From positions 1 to 64,000 of the forward strand of contig PZPK01000011.1 of the NCBI GenBank assembly GCA_006212045.1: 64,000 nt of DNA, in the 5' to 3' direction. The stretch is from Oleiphilus sp. (GTDB lineage: Bacteria; Pseudomonadota; Gammaproteobacteria; Pseudomonadales; Oleiphilaceae). Shown in pieces: positions 1 to 9,000 of the stretch (within the stretch, counting starts at the first letter, position 1; each line of letters opens with the position of its first letter). A program made the position numbers and the translations under genes. Under the pieces are notes generated by a model. It worked only from the letters and a program-made list of their open reading frames with translations. It was not told the DNA's origin and did no database searches.

Positions 1-12
1 CAAATGCAGCAC

Positions 13-202
13 ATATGGCCAAATATAATTTGGCCAGAAGTACCAACATATGGACCGTAGTCTGGTATTTCTTTAGAAAAAACTAGGAAGCACATACATA
101 TGGCCAAGTTATATTTGGCCATATGTATGTCTTTTAGATCGGTTGAAAAATCCCAGGTAGCAACACATATGGCCAACGAGCTCTATTGGCCATATGTGTT
201 GC
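13..202. repeat. Three spaced palindromes built on CATATGGCCAA
   Basis: Three related palindromes lie about 70 bases apart. The best are at 92-130 (16-base arms ACATACATATGGCCAA and its complement around a 7-base centre) and 160-202 (17-base arms GCAACACATATGGCCAA around a 9-base centre). The first, centred near 16-36, keeps only the inner TGGCCAAAT/ATTTGGCCA arms. Arms are perfect while centres and flanks differ, so pairing seems to be what is kept. They end about 135 bases before the dehydrogenase gene. They could be binding sites for a dimeric regulator or a degenerate small repeat family. Function is unknown. Confidence 0.7.
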
Positions 203-338
203 ATGGGGATAAATTGATTTGGGGAACTTTCGATAGTTGCGGGCTAATGCCTAGGAAATGGGACGAAGTGAGGCAATAGGACTTTGCGCGAGAAGGTAAA
301 CTTCGTATCAAGATCAGGTACAGTCTACTGGAGAAGCG

Positions 339-1184
339 ATGAACAAAACAGGATCAAAAACAATCCTAATCACCGGGGCGTCATCTGGTATTGGATTGGA
401 AACCGCAAAACTGTTCAAGTTGTGTGGATGGGATGTCATTTGCATTCTACGAACACAAAAGCAATGCGAAGAGCTTGAGTGTGGGATTGGTGTCAGAGCC
501 TATAGCGCAGATCTGTCCACTAGTGAGCAAACAGCGGACATCTGTGAACGCATCATCCGTGAGAACTTTCCTAATGGGCAGAGACTGGATGTATTGTTTC
601 ACAATGCCGGGTACGCACAACCGGGTGCCGTGTTAGATGTTCCTGTGGACGCGTTAAGGAAACAGTATGAGGTTAATCTGTTCTCGATACATGAAATCAC
701 AAGGCGATTGCAAACTGTTTTTGAGCGTCAAGGCACGAAGATAATTATCAATAGTTCCGTGCTGGGGTTTGTTGCAATGCCATACAGAGCGGCATACGTG
801 TCCTCAAAATATGCGCTTGAGGGATGGGCGGATACGTTCCGACTGGAGGCACCAAAATATGTGCAGATCTGTCTGCTTCAGCCAGGCCCCGTAAACACGA
901 ACTTTAGGAAAAATGCTTTGAAGATGTATCGAGCGAATATCAATGAGGAAGAAAGCAGGTACCGGGATGACTATCAAAAGGTAGTGGCCAGGCTGTCTAC
1001 AGAGCGCTCACGGAGCCGATATGCGAAAGAGGCAGGGGAGTGTGCAAGGTATATCAAGAAGCTCGTAGACGCGAAACAGATGCCTCACAGGGCGCCATTC
1101 ACTATTCCGACACACGTGTTCGCGATACTGAAGCGTTTTGTACCATCAACTGTGCTCGACAAAGTTCTTGCTAAAGGAATTTGA
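339..1184 (+). CDS. Short-chain dehydrogenase/reductase (SDR)
   Basis: A 281-residue protein with the classical SDR layout: the NAD(P)-binding glycine motif TGASSGIG at residues 12-19, the NAG motif at 89-91, a catalytic serine in NSS at about 138-140, and the YxxxK pair Tyr153/Lys157. The family reduces or oxidises alcohol and carbonyl groups in the cytoplasm with NAD(P)H; the substrate cannot be told. The start at 339 has a good ribosome site (TGGAGAAG, 6-7 bases upstream). The basic C-terminal stretch after residue 195 resembles retinol-dehydrogenase-like SDRs. It stands alone, facing away from the palindromes at 13-202, with no obvious partner gene. Confidence 0.9.
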   Translation: MNKTGSKTILITGASSGIGLETAKLFKLCGWDVICILRTQKQCEELECGIGVRAYSADLSTSEQTADICERIIRENFPNGQRLDVLFHNAGYAQPGAVLDVPVDALRKQYEVNLFSIHEITRRLQTVFERQGTKIIINSSVLGFVAMPYRAAYVSSKYALEGWADTFRLEAPKYVQICLLQPGPVNTNFRKNALKMYRANINEEESRYRDDYQKVVARLSTERSRSRYAKEAGECARYIKKLVDAKQMPHRAPFTIPTHVFAILKRFVPSTVLDKVLAKGI

Positions 1185-1188
1185 TATC

Positions 1189-1215
1189 AAAAAAAAAAGC
1201 AGCCAGAGGGCTGCT
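1189..1215 (-). terminator. Intrinsic terminator for the leftward gene at 1261-1536
   Basis: A 7-base-pair stem AGCAGCC/GGCTGCT (1198-1215) with a 4-base loop is followed, reading leftward, by an unbroken run of about ten T. It lies 45 bases after the stop of the minus-strand gene and just beyond the stop of the SDR gene. The T run is on the minus strand only, so it serves leftward transcription best. Confidence 0.75.
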
Positions 1216-1260
1216 ATAAACACTGTTGCTAATGCGGGAGCAACATCTGCCTGAATAATC

Positions 1261-1536
1261 TCAACGACATCCCAAAGAAGCAAAAGATGAGCGTTTCCAG
1301 CGAACGTTGTATTCGAAGTCCAAGAGCTTGGTGCTGTTTTCTGGGCGAGTGATGTAAACAGCGAATGCACCAAGGACCTCCGCAAGCTCGCTGAGAATGG
1401 TTCGTTTTAGATCTAAATTGAGCAAGAAGAAGTCGTACTTTGAAGCATACGCACACCTCCCAACACGCCAAATACCGTCACTGCACCGCCTTAATACTCG
1501 CTTCCTTCCCTGTTTAATCGGTACCTCTATCGTCAT
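1261..1536 (-). CDS. Small protein of unknown function
   Basis: A 91-residue basic protein that I do not recognise. It has an Arg/Lys-rich N-terminus (KQGRKRVLRR, about residues 8-17), a mixed hydrophobic middle and no signal peptide or membrane segment. The case for it being real is mainly context: a strong intrinsic terminator in the right orientation follows directly at 1189-1215. No clear ribosome site is visible before the ATG at 1536. The overlapping frames on both strands lack such support. Confidence 0.45.
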   Translation of the reverse strand: MTIEVPIKQGRKRVLRRCSDGIWRVGRCAYASKYDFFLLNLDLKRTILSELAEVLGAFAVYITRPENSTKLLDFEYNVRWKRSSFASLGCR

Positions 1537-1559
1537 CAGGGATTTCTATACCTGTTAAA

Positions 1560-2028
1560 ACTCGCGGCTTTAAGGTTTAAGCAGATAGATGTATTTTCGG
1601 CAGTGCTGGCAGAAGTCCTATTGCCAATGGATATAACCTTGAAATCCTTTGCGATGAAATTACGTCGACCGATACGACGATCATCTCGGGATTCACCATA
1701 CCACCGAAACCGGAGAAAAAACTGGAGTGGCAATGGCCCAGGTGGCACCAGTGGAAGAGGGGTAATGGAGGAAATGATAGCAATGGCCTTGCCGGTAAAA
1801 ATGTCATCAATGGCACATATGCCGCACCATATCAATCGTTGCAAATAGCTTGATCGGTAGTCTCTCGATTAGCAATTCTGGTCAAGCTGGTGCGATGGCG
1901 GTAATGGGGGGCATGGGGGCAATGGCAGTGCTGGCACTGCGGGAAGCCCTGGAAGCATCACGATTAAAACGAGTAGTGGAGAGCAAGAAGTGACGAATGG
2001 CTCATTAGATTATCCTACGCCAAGTTAG
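1560..2028 (+). pseudogene. Decayed glycine-rich (collagen-like) protein gene
   Basis: Rightward frames can be joined into one protein-like text only by allowing several frameshifts. A segment containing ISGFTIPPKPEKK runs into a Gly-rich stretch (NWSGNGPGGTSGRG), then GNGGNDSNGLAGKNVING, then SNSGQAG, and finally a clean tail GGNGGHGGNGSAGTAGSPGS followed by SGEQEVTNGSLDYPTPS and a stop at 2026-2028. Adjacent pieces are in different frames, so at least three or four indels are needed. Gly-rich proteins with this shape are known as secreted hypothetical proteins. No intact start was found. The segment is best read as a remnant. Confidence 0.6.
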
Positions 2029-2163
2029 TATTTGAATTAAAAGAGCCCGAAGGCATTGTATATCGTCTGTTGTTCCGGTGTTTGTGTCGCATGTGTCCAA
2101 GACTAATCGATTGAAATCTTCTGGACATATAAAAAATCACGTTCAAGCAATAGGAGAGCAAGC

Positions 2164-3159
2164 ATGTTGTTCATGGTAACCAATAGAAGAATAATCAAGG
2201 GTGAATATGGTGACGAAGAACGGCCAAACAAGAAATTCGAATACCAATATGCCTACAACCGCAAGCCCCGAGGAAAGGACCAGTTTGAAGCGTCTGGCAA
2301 GCAGGGGTTTGAGAGCACGCTGTTGAAGGAGTTAAAGCGCTTAAAAAAAGAAGAAGGTGTCTCCACCCCAAAAGTGGGCATCTATATCCATGGGTATAAC
2401 AATGATTACCAAGACAGTATCGATGAGATTGTTGATCTGGAAAATAGTCTCAGGGACATCCATAAGTATGCTCCCGTCATCATCGGGTTTTCTTGGCCAT
2501 CATCGGGAAAGATGCCGTACTATTTATCCGACCGGGAAGAGGCAAGAGATTCCGTCGGGGCTTTTACGCGCTTTTTAATCGAGCTCAACGAGCTCGCCAC
2601 CCGAAACGAACAAGATTGTTTTTCTACTACGTTTTGTATTGCCCACTCGATGGGTAACTATTTGTTGAGAAAGGGCCTGGAATATCTATCAGATTACTTG
2701 GGCTCACCAACGGGGCGTATGTTGTTCGATGAAACCGTTCTCTTGGCCCCTGATATTGCCTCGAAGGATATTGAACAGGACGGTAAGGGCAAGTACATCG
2801 CCCATTTTTCAAGACGTACCCATGTCTACTACACCAAACATGATCGTGCACTAAAGGCATCCAGTGCGAAGCGTTTTGGCGCAAATCGATTGGGTCGGCA
2901 CGGCGCTGAAGACTATGATAATTTGGCGCCAAACGTGGTGTTGATTGATGCGAAAAAGTACGCCAATTCCACCGCCATCGCCGGAAAAAAAGATAGAGCA
3001 AAAGAACAAGTATCCGTGCACAGTTCTCACCGCTACCATCCGGATATATTGAAGGATGTCGTCGCGGTGCTTTCGAGTATCGATCGAGATCAGATTGATG
3101 GCCGGGAACCCTACGAACAGGACGGGGAGCCCATGCGAAATCACTATCGGTTGGTGTGA
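2164..3159 (+). CDS. Alpha/beta-hydrolase (DUF900-like)
   Basis: A 331-residue cytoplasmic protein with the alpha/beta-hydrolase pattern of the DUF900 group: the oxyanion strand IYIHGYNN (about residues 74-81), GFSWPSSG, and the nucleophile elbow AHSMGN (about 160-165) with serine as nucleophile. A late Asp (KHDRAL) and a C-terminal His in VHSSHRYHP can complete the triad. The substrate is unknown, a lipase/esterase-type activity being the family norm. A ribosome site (TAGGAGAGCAAGC) precedes the ATG. It opens a rightward run that continues to 5891, and unlike the genes before it shows no damage. Confidence 0.85.
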   Translation: MLFMVTNRRIIKGEYGDEERPNKKFEYQYAYNRKPRGKDQFEASGKQGFESTLLKELKRLKKEEGVSTPKVGIYIHGYNNDYQDSIDEIVDLENSLRDIHKYAPVIIGFSWPSSGKMPYYLSDREEARDSVGAFTRFLIELNELATRNEQDCFSTTFCIAHSMGNYLLRKGLEYLSDYLGSPTGRMLFDETVLLAPDIASKDIEQDGKGKYIAHFSRRTHVYYTKHDRALKASSAKRFGANRLGRHGAEDYDNLAPNVVLIDAKKYANSTAIAGKKDRAKEQVSVHSSHRYHPDILKDVVAVLSSIDRDQIDGREPYEQDGEPMRNHYRLV

Positions 3160-3199
3160 ATTAGTCAATAGAGATCTTCTCAAATCCTATTTGAATGCG

Positions 3200-3625
3200 A
3201 TGGATTCTCCAAAGCCTGAAATATGGAAACGAAAGCTGCAGTTCATACGATCCTTTGCCAAAGAGGATAGAGTAATCACTTGGGCAGAATCTCAGATCAA
3301 TATCCTAAACAAGTTGCCTCCAAAAGAGACTTTGTATTTAGAAGCGGTTGAGACAGCACAAAAACTCTTTAGAAGAGGACCTTTGGACGAAGAGCTATGG
3401 AAACGTTTCGAACAGCTATATTGGTCTGAACTGCCGCTCGCAAATGAGAGTAGAGCTATGGAAAGCGCATTGGTCAGGTTTCGTCAAGCTCTGCTCGAAG
3501 CTCAGATTGGTAATGATGACAAAGAATGGGGAGATGTTAATCAAGCGCTTCTTACTCTATCCCGCGTAGTAAGTAACGAAGTGACTACTAAAGCCATGCA
3601 ACCGACTGTCGAAAATGGCAGCTGA
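3200..3625 (+). CDS. Unknown protein, helical
   Basis: I do not recognise this protein. The open frame reaches back to 3056 inside the hydrolase gene, but text that looks protein-like begins near 3160-3200. The ATG at 3200 gives 141 residues, and a TTG at 3191 is a possible alternative. No strong ribosome site decides between them. The sequence is rich in Leu, Glu and Lys with predicted helices (EAVETAQKLFRRG, RFRQALLEAQ) and no membrane segment. It follows the alpha/beta-hydrolase closely on the same strand, so the two may be co-transcribed. Confidence 0.5.
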   Translation: MDSPKPEIWKRKLQFIRSFAKEDRVITWAESQINILNKLPPKETLYLEAVETAQKLFRRGPLDEELWKRFEQLYWSELPLANESRAMESALVRFRQALLEAQIGNDDKEWGDVNQALLTLSRVVSNEVTTKAMQPTVENGS

Positions 3626-3730
3626 GCCCTGTGCTTAGACAGTTGAACATAGCGGGAAAAGATGTTGAGGACTAAAGATGCGTTTAGCTAGTCGGAAGAT
3701 AAGAAATTTACAACGAAAAATAAAAGAGTT

Positions 3731-4498
3731 GTGTTGACATTGTTTCGCGCCATGTTTGCTTCATCTGTATCACAGGAAGTTCAAATCGGTCCTCGCCTGC
3801 CTCATGCAGATGTCATCGCACTCCAGGAGATTGAGAACATAGACGTACTTGATGATCTAGTGGGGAAACTGTCGACGATGGGCGTCAGTTATCCGCATTT
3901 CTGGATTGGTAAGGGGTCAGACAACAAAACGGGGCAGGACGTTGCTTTATTGTCTAAGTTCCCCAATCAGGGAGAGGTAATCAGGTCGTATCCCAATGAG
4001 CGAGAGATCTATGAATTGGAGATGGACCCGGGCAAAGAAAAAGATACGGGACTGTCGAAAGCCCTAAAGGTGGATTTAGCTGTTCATGGGGAAACAATAA
4101 GTGTGTTTGTATTTCATCTCAAGTCTCAACTAGGAGGGGATGTGAGTGATCATCAGAGATACGCACAGTCTGCGCTTGTTCGACGCGTTACCTTGCCTCT
4201 GCTTCAGCAACATACGAATGTTATCGTTATGGGGGACTTGAATGCAGATCGGGCGTCCAGAACCCTAATGAGATTGAGAGGACGAGAGGACGTTTATGCC
4301 GACCTGACACAAACGGTTTACCATGAAGCTTTCAAGGGTAAGAAGTGGACGCATGAGTTTGATGGTCGCAATCAACAACTCGACCATATATTGGTTTCTT
4401 CTTCACTACGAAAAAAGATTGTCTCAGGAAAGGTCATAGATAGCCATGGGAAAGAATCTAGTGATCATTTTCCCATCGTTGTCACATTAGATTTATAG
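3731..4498 (+). CDS. EEP-family nuclease/phosphatase, N-terminus damaged
   Basis: The 255-residue frame carries most of the endonuclease/exonuclease/phosphatase (EEP) fold: the metal-binding Glu in ALQEIEN, the GDLNAD motif, the QLDH segment and the final SSDHFP with the catalytic His. The family's N-terminal strand with its conserved Asn (usually like SWNVENL) is missing. A short frame starting at ATG 3678 reads MRLASRKIRNLQRKI before a stop, which looks like that strand after mutation and in another frame. The GTG at 3731 therefore probably opens a truncated product. The family cleaves phosphodiesters in nucleic acids or lipids. Activity is doubtful here without the N-terminal Asn. Confidence 0.65.
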   Translation: MLTLFRAMFASSVSQEVQIGPRLPHADVIALQEIENIDVLDDLVGKLSTMGVSYPHFWIGKGSDNKTGQDVALLSKFPNQGEVIRSYPNEREIYELEMDPGKEKDTGLSKALKVDLAVHGETISVFVFHLKSQLGGDVSDHQRYAQSALVRRVTLPLLQQHTNVIVMGDLNADRASRTLMRLRGREDVYADLTQTVYHEAFKGKKWTHEFDGRNQQLDHILVSSSLRKKIVSGKVIDSHGKESSDHFPIVVTLDL

Positions 4499-4555
4499 AG
4501 GGTAAGGGCAGCTGTATTTTTGGAATTCATTTCTACTAAAAGGAATCAAGGAACA

Positions 4556-4843
4556 ATGGCTAAAAAAACAATAAAGATGAAAATCGAAACGCAGGCTGAA
4601 ATGGTGTCACACTTCATCGTTCAAGAGGTAGCGACTGGCAAAAAGTTTCGAGAGGACAATGTTAGAAACATCGAGTTTGACGTAGAAGAAGGCACGAAAA
4701 TGGCGTCGGTAGTTGAGGTCACCGGAGCCAATGGCAGTAAGTACAAACTTAAAATCACTGGCGCAACGAAAGCGACCTATCCGACTTCGGAACAACAGAT
4801 TGATGACAACCGAGATTTGATCTTAGCTCGCATCACAGCATAG
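4556..4843 (+). CDS. Small unknown protein
   Basis: A 95-residue protein that I do not recognise. The open frame extends to 4520, but the ATG at 4556 is preceded by AAGGAACA and gives a natural start MAKKTIKMKIET. The sequence alternates charged and hydrophobic residues as in a small beta-rich domain (SHFIVQEVATGKKF, KYKLKITGATKATYP). It has no signal peptide or cysteines. It ends 10 bases before the secreted protein gene at 4854, so the two are probably expressed together. Confidence 0.65.
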   Translation: MAKKTIKMKIETQAEMVSHFIVQEVATGKKFREDNVRNIEFDVEEGTKMASVVEVTGANGSKYKLKITGATKATYPTSEQQIDDNRDLILARITA

Positions 4844-4853
4844 GGAATTTGCG

Positions 4854-5891
4854 ATGAAAACGATAAAAATATTTCTGCTAGCTATGCTGGTTTACAATAC
4901 GGCTTATGCTTTGGATCTCGAGACGATCGCCCTTTCACAAACAGACCAAAATCTCGGGGAAACCGAAAACAGTAGTATAAGCAGTATCTCTGGTAATTCA
5001 CTGCAACTCTCCGCCGGTGCGGACAAAGGCACCGCGTCACTGAAGCTCGGATCTTCTTTTTTCAAGAACAATATGAGCTTGTTGCTTTCTGTTCCGCTCG
5101 ATAAAGGCGGCAGTGATAAAGATTTCAACGACAGCAACGAGTTGGTGAAGAATACATCCGCGAAATTAAATTTTCAGTTCTCGTTAGCAGGCAAGAATAG
5201 GGACATTGATCCGGTCAAATGGGTGCCGCTCGTCGAATACTGTGAGAGTTCACCTAGCGAATTTGGGTACGAGAAACTCGACGATTGTAATGGCAAGAGA
5301 CTCGACGATTTGATTAAAGACTTTAAGGGCAATACAAGAGCTTTGTCGGATATAACCTCACAGATTGATTTGGCACTTAAAGAACCGATTCATTTGGTTG
5401 GTTTTACCTCCACTCTTGCTCAAAAGAATTTCGAGTATTTTACGGCGGATACGACGACTGAGAAGAAGACGAAGTACACTGGGGCTGGCAGCTTGTACTA
5501 TTCCTATGTGAAACCTTCTCAGCTTGGCATAACCATCGAATACGAGTACCAGAGTTCTCACAAAGCCGGTGACACGGAAACCCGATGCCCGGCGGGTGGG
5601 TCGGGATTTGTGACGTGTAAAGAAGCCAGGAATTCGGCCCCTCAAAGCACCATAAAACGGGTCTCTTCGGTTGAGCTAAGGCAGCCATTTAATATTCTCT
5701 CTTATCCTGTTGCTATCTCACCGAAGGTTTCATACGACAACAACGATAGTTTGTTCGAAGCGAAGATTCCTTTCCTGTTTTTTCAAGACACAAAAAACAA
5801 TCTGACTGGAGGGGTGAGGGCAGACTGGGCAAACGATGATCACGATTGGGATTTCAGTGTCTTTGTTGGTAGCAAATTTGACGTCTTCTAG
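4854..5891 (+). CDS. Secreted, outer-membrane-barrel-like protein
   Basis: A 345-residue protein with a clear signal peptide (Lys-positive start, hydrophobic core FLLAMLVY, likely cut after TAYA near residue 19). The mature part has alternating strands such as KLNFQFSLAG and SLYYSYVKPS, and ends in SKFDVF with a terminal Phe, which fits an outer-membrane beta-barrel. Cys pairs occur in YCESS/DDCNG and CPAGG/TCKEA. I do not recognise the family. It is last in the rightward run 2164-5891. The 187 bases to the next gene hold no clear terminator. Confidence 0.65.
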   Translation: MKTIKIFLLAMLVYNTAYALDLETIALSQTDQNLGETENSSISSISGNSLQLSAGADKGTASLKLGSSFFKNNMSLLLSVPLDKGGSDKDFNDSNELVKNTSAKLNFQFSLAGKNRDIDPVKWVPLVEYCESSPSEFGYEKLDDCNGKRLDDLIKDFKGNTRALSDITSQIDLALKEPIHLVGFTSTLAQKNFEYFTADTTTEKKTKYTGAGSLYYSYVKPSQLGITIEYEYQSSHKAGDTETRCPAGGSGFVTCKEARNSAPQSTIKRVSSVELRQPFNILSYPVAISPKVSYDNNDSLFEAKIPFLFFQDTKNNLTGGVRADWANDDHDWDFSVFVGSKFDVF

Positions 5892-6078
5892 ACCGGTTTT
5901 CTATTCGGATCATAGACAAAGTAACGCTATTGATTTGATTGAGTTCAGAGATTACTTTGCCAGCGGACTTCTCTGCTTGTTAGTCGCTTGTGATACCCAA
6001 TCTCAGTGACATGACGAGAGGGGTATCCTTTGATCTCCTGATCGGGATCTCAATTAGCGAGTTTTGGAAGAATATTGA

Positions 6079-9000
6079 TCAGTCTTGCGGATCGAATTCT
6101 CTCCAAATACTCTTGCTTCGTTTTATGTGTTTTTGAAGTCGCGGATAGTATTTTTGGCTCGATTCAAACATGATTTCATGAGCTAAATTTTTAGACCCAC
6201 TTTCAAATTCTCGACGGGCCCAGTCGATCCATTTAGTACCGCATTCTGTAAAGAAATCGGGAAGCCTGTTGACGACTTCTTCTGCCTCGCTGCACAGTGT
6301 GTTAAAGAAGTTTACCCAATCATCTCGATTGACAGTGCCTATGTTTACTTGAGAGGTTGCCGCAATTTTCGAATAGATTGTGAGTTGATAGAGTGCGTCT
6401 AGTTTGTCGAAAAAGCGCGCAAGGCTGCCATTGACTGGGGATACATTGGACTCTGCGTCCGACCATTTTTCAGTCATGTCTTCGCACCCATGTATACCAT
6501 CTAGGGCACTCATCCATTCAAAGAGTTCACTAATATGTTTCTCCTCTCTTTCATTTTCACCCTCTCGATTCGCTCCATCCCCACTAAGTGGACGATCACC
6601 TGTGATGGATTCCGCAATATCATGTACCAATAAGATTCTGATGATACGGTCCTTGGAGTATTTGTCTTCCAACCCTGGAGGCGGGTCATTGGGAAGTAAA
6701 ACTTCAGCCAGTAGCATGGCGCTCCAAGTATGGTCAGCGACAGATTCAATGCGCCCTTTCATATTGAGTTTAGTAATCCAGCCTGCACGACAGGTATCAA
6801 ACTTCATCTCGTACATTTTCGAAATCAATGAAAAAGCTGAATTGGGCGTCTGTGTGCGTAAGAACTTTTCCGTCATCTTCATAAACGGAATCACCGGTTC
6901 TTTTTTGACAAGTATCCTTATGTCCTGACCTATAAGTTCTCGGACTTTTTCCCTGCATTTGTTGTGCGCATCGCTCCATCGTAACTCATCATTTTGCTGG
7001 CGCGCATTTGCGAGCGCACAAACAATCGCGACTTCCACACTGAATAGGGGGTGCGGTTTGTCCATGTTGATTGATTTCTTAATGTTTTTTTCTACAGCAT
7101 CCAGTACCCGCGTATACGGTGCCAAATTGTCCTTCTTATCCGGAAAATGTAGCGAGACATCATAATAGAAATGTGCGTCACCGTGATACTCAAGATGGAA
7201 TCCACATACGATATCACGCCATTCATCGTCTCTCAGTAGCGTCAAGAATTTTTCAGATTTCTCGCGTTTGATGGAGTGACTACTCGTGATCAGCAGCTGA
7301 CTTATCAGTATCGTCGCCTCTAGCATCCTGAGTTTCGCAAAATCTCCTCGCTTAATATCGATTTCCAGTCGCATTCCGTTGATGCTTCGTTTATCGAAAT
7401 AGCTTTTATAAACACTGCGGAGTAATTCGTCTGCCTTATCTTTTCTCGATCTGAAGCGCCCTAAAAGATAGGCAAAATGTATGATTTCCCCGGCAAGCTT
7501 TGCAAGCTCGGTCAAAGACGTTTCATCAAGTGCTTTGTCCTCTGGTATAGCGTCAACTTTTGCAAGATTGATTGCCAAGAGTGAGTCGAGAGCGTCGATC
7601 ACCTGGTCTCGTTTTTCAACGAGCAAGTGCTTACAAAATAAATTCGTTAATTGAGGAAAGATTTTGCCCTTTAATCCGGTTTCTTCCCATTGTTTCTCAC
7701 GATTGTCTACGTCGGTTGTCGACATGTTGGCCAGTGAGTTGATGATGTAGAAAGCTTGGCAGTAGGACCTCATCAATTTGTGGCGAGTGAGTAGGCTCCA
7801 GCACAGCAGATCCGAAGGGGCATCTTGTTTTTGAGAGTCGCCAACATCAGTTCGATAGACATACTCTGCCATTTTGATTAAGTGAGGTTCGAAGTCTGGA
7901 TCACTATTCGTCTCTTGAGCGTGCTGATGGATCTGTTCCTTAACATATTGGGTGACGGCACTCCCAATGCTCTGTGAATTGCTATCGCCAGCTTCCGCAA
8001 GTATTACCAACCTCAGCAGGTCTATCCGGTTCAAACCTGCTTTTTTTACCCGAGTTAGAACGTCCTGATGTCTGTCTGAAGCTGAAGGCAAATTACTCTT
8101 GATGCCGTTTTGAATGAGAATGTTCTCGAGCTCTACATATTGCCTGACGGGCTTAGCATGTTCTTTAATTGGTAGGGATTTCAAACTCACATGAAAGCTG
8201 TGGTTCGGTGGGAGCTTGCTAATTTGAGGCTCCTTTCTGAGCTCTACCGAGTCTTGGTCGTCATCTTTTCCCCAGCCTACGATATGCACGCATTGCAGGG
8301 TCTTAAGCTTCTCAAGTATTTCATACTGAACCTGCCAACGGTCCTGATCATCTCCATTGAAACCATCGACGAAAAGATAGAATTTTCGATCACTACTCTG
8401 GTTTTCAAAGGTCTTAAATCGCTGAACTAGTTCTTCTCTAATACGAGATTTTGCGACGTCTACTTTTGAATATACTTTATCGTCGAAAAAATGGAGGTTA
8501 ATGTAGTCACAAGCGACCGTTTTGATTTTGCTGGCATAGATAGCTAGCAGGGCAATTAGTGTTGACTTACCTATACCTGGCGAACCGAAAATAGGAATGT
8601 TTTCGTCGCAGTTTTCTATTTTTCCCCACAAGTACTCTAAGTAAGTGCTCGATGAGCGCTCCTTTTCAGGTGAATCCTGATAGTCTTGATCAAATAGCTC
8701 AATTAGATTGGAATAAGCATTGAGAACTTCCTCTACGTTTTTGGAATCTAGCTTAGATACCTTCTCTAGGAGGGGAGGGAGATAACTCATTGGCTCCGTT
8801 TCTGGAGGAGCTGGGGCGTCTCTAAACAAAAGGCTCAAGGACTCGACTAGCTGGCCGAGATCGTTCTCGAATTGCTGATCGGCAATGCGGACATGAATGG
8901 CATTTCGAAACAACATTCCCCTAATACTTTCCGGTAGATCGGCCTCTCGAGGCAATCTCGCTCGTTCAACAATCACAGGGACAATTGCAACCTTATTTGA

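Noticed and set aside
13-202. CRISPR array
   Set aside because: Only three units, each strongly self-complementary with variable centres, and no cas genes are present.
1536-1848. Open frames on both strands over the glycine-rich region
   Set aside because: They are fragments or antisense shadows of the decayed glycine-rich gene and no frame stays protein-like throughout.
3056-3199. Upstream extension of the gene at 3200
   Set aside because: The extension lies inside the hydrolase gene and has shadow composition.
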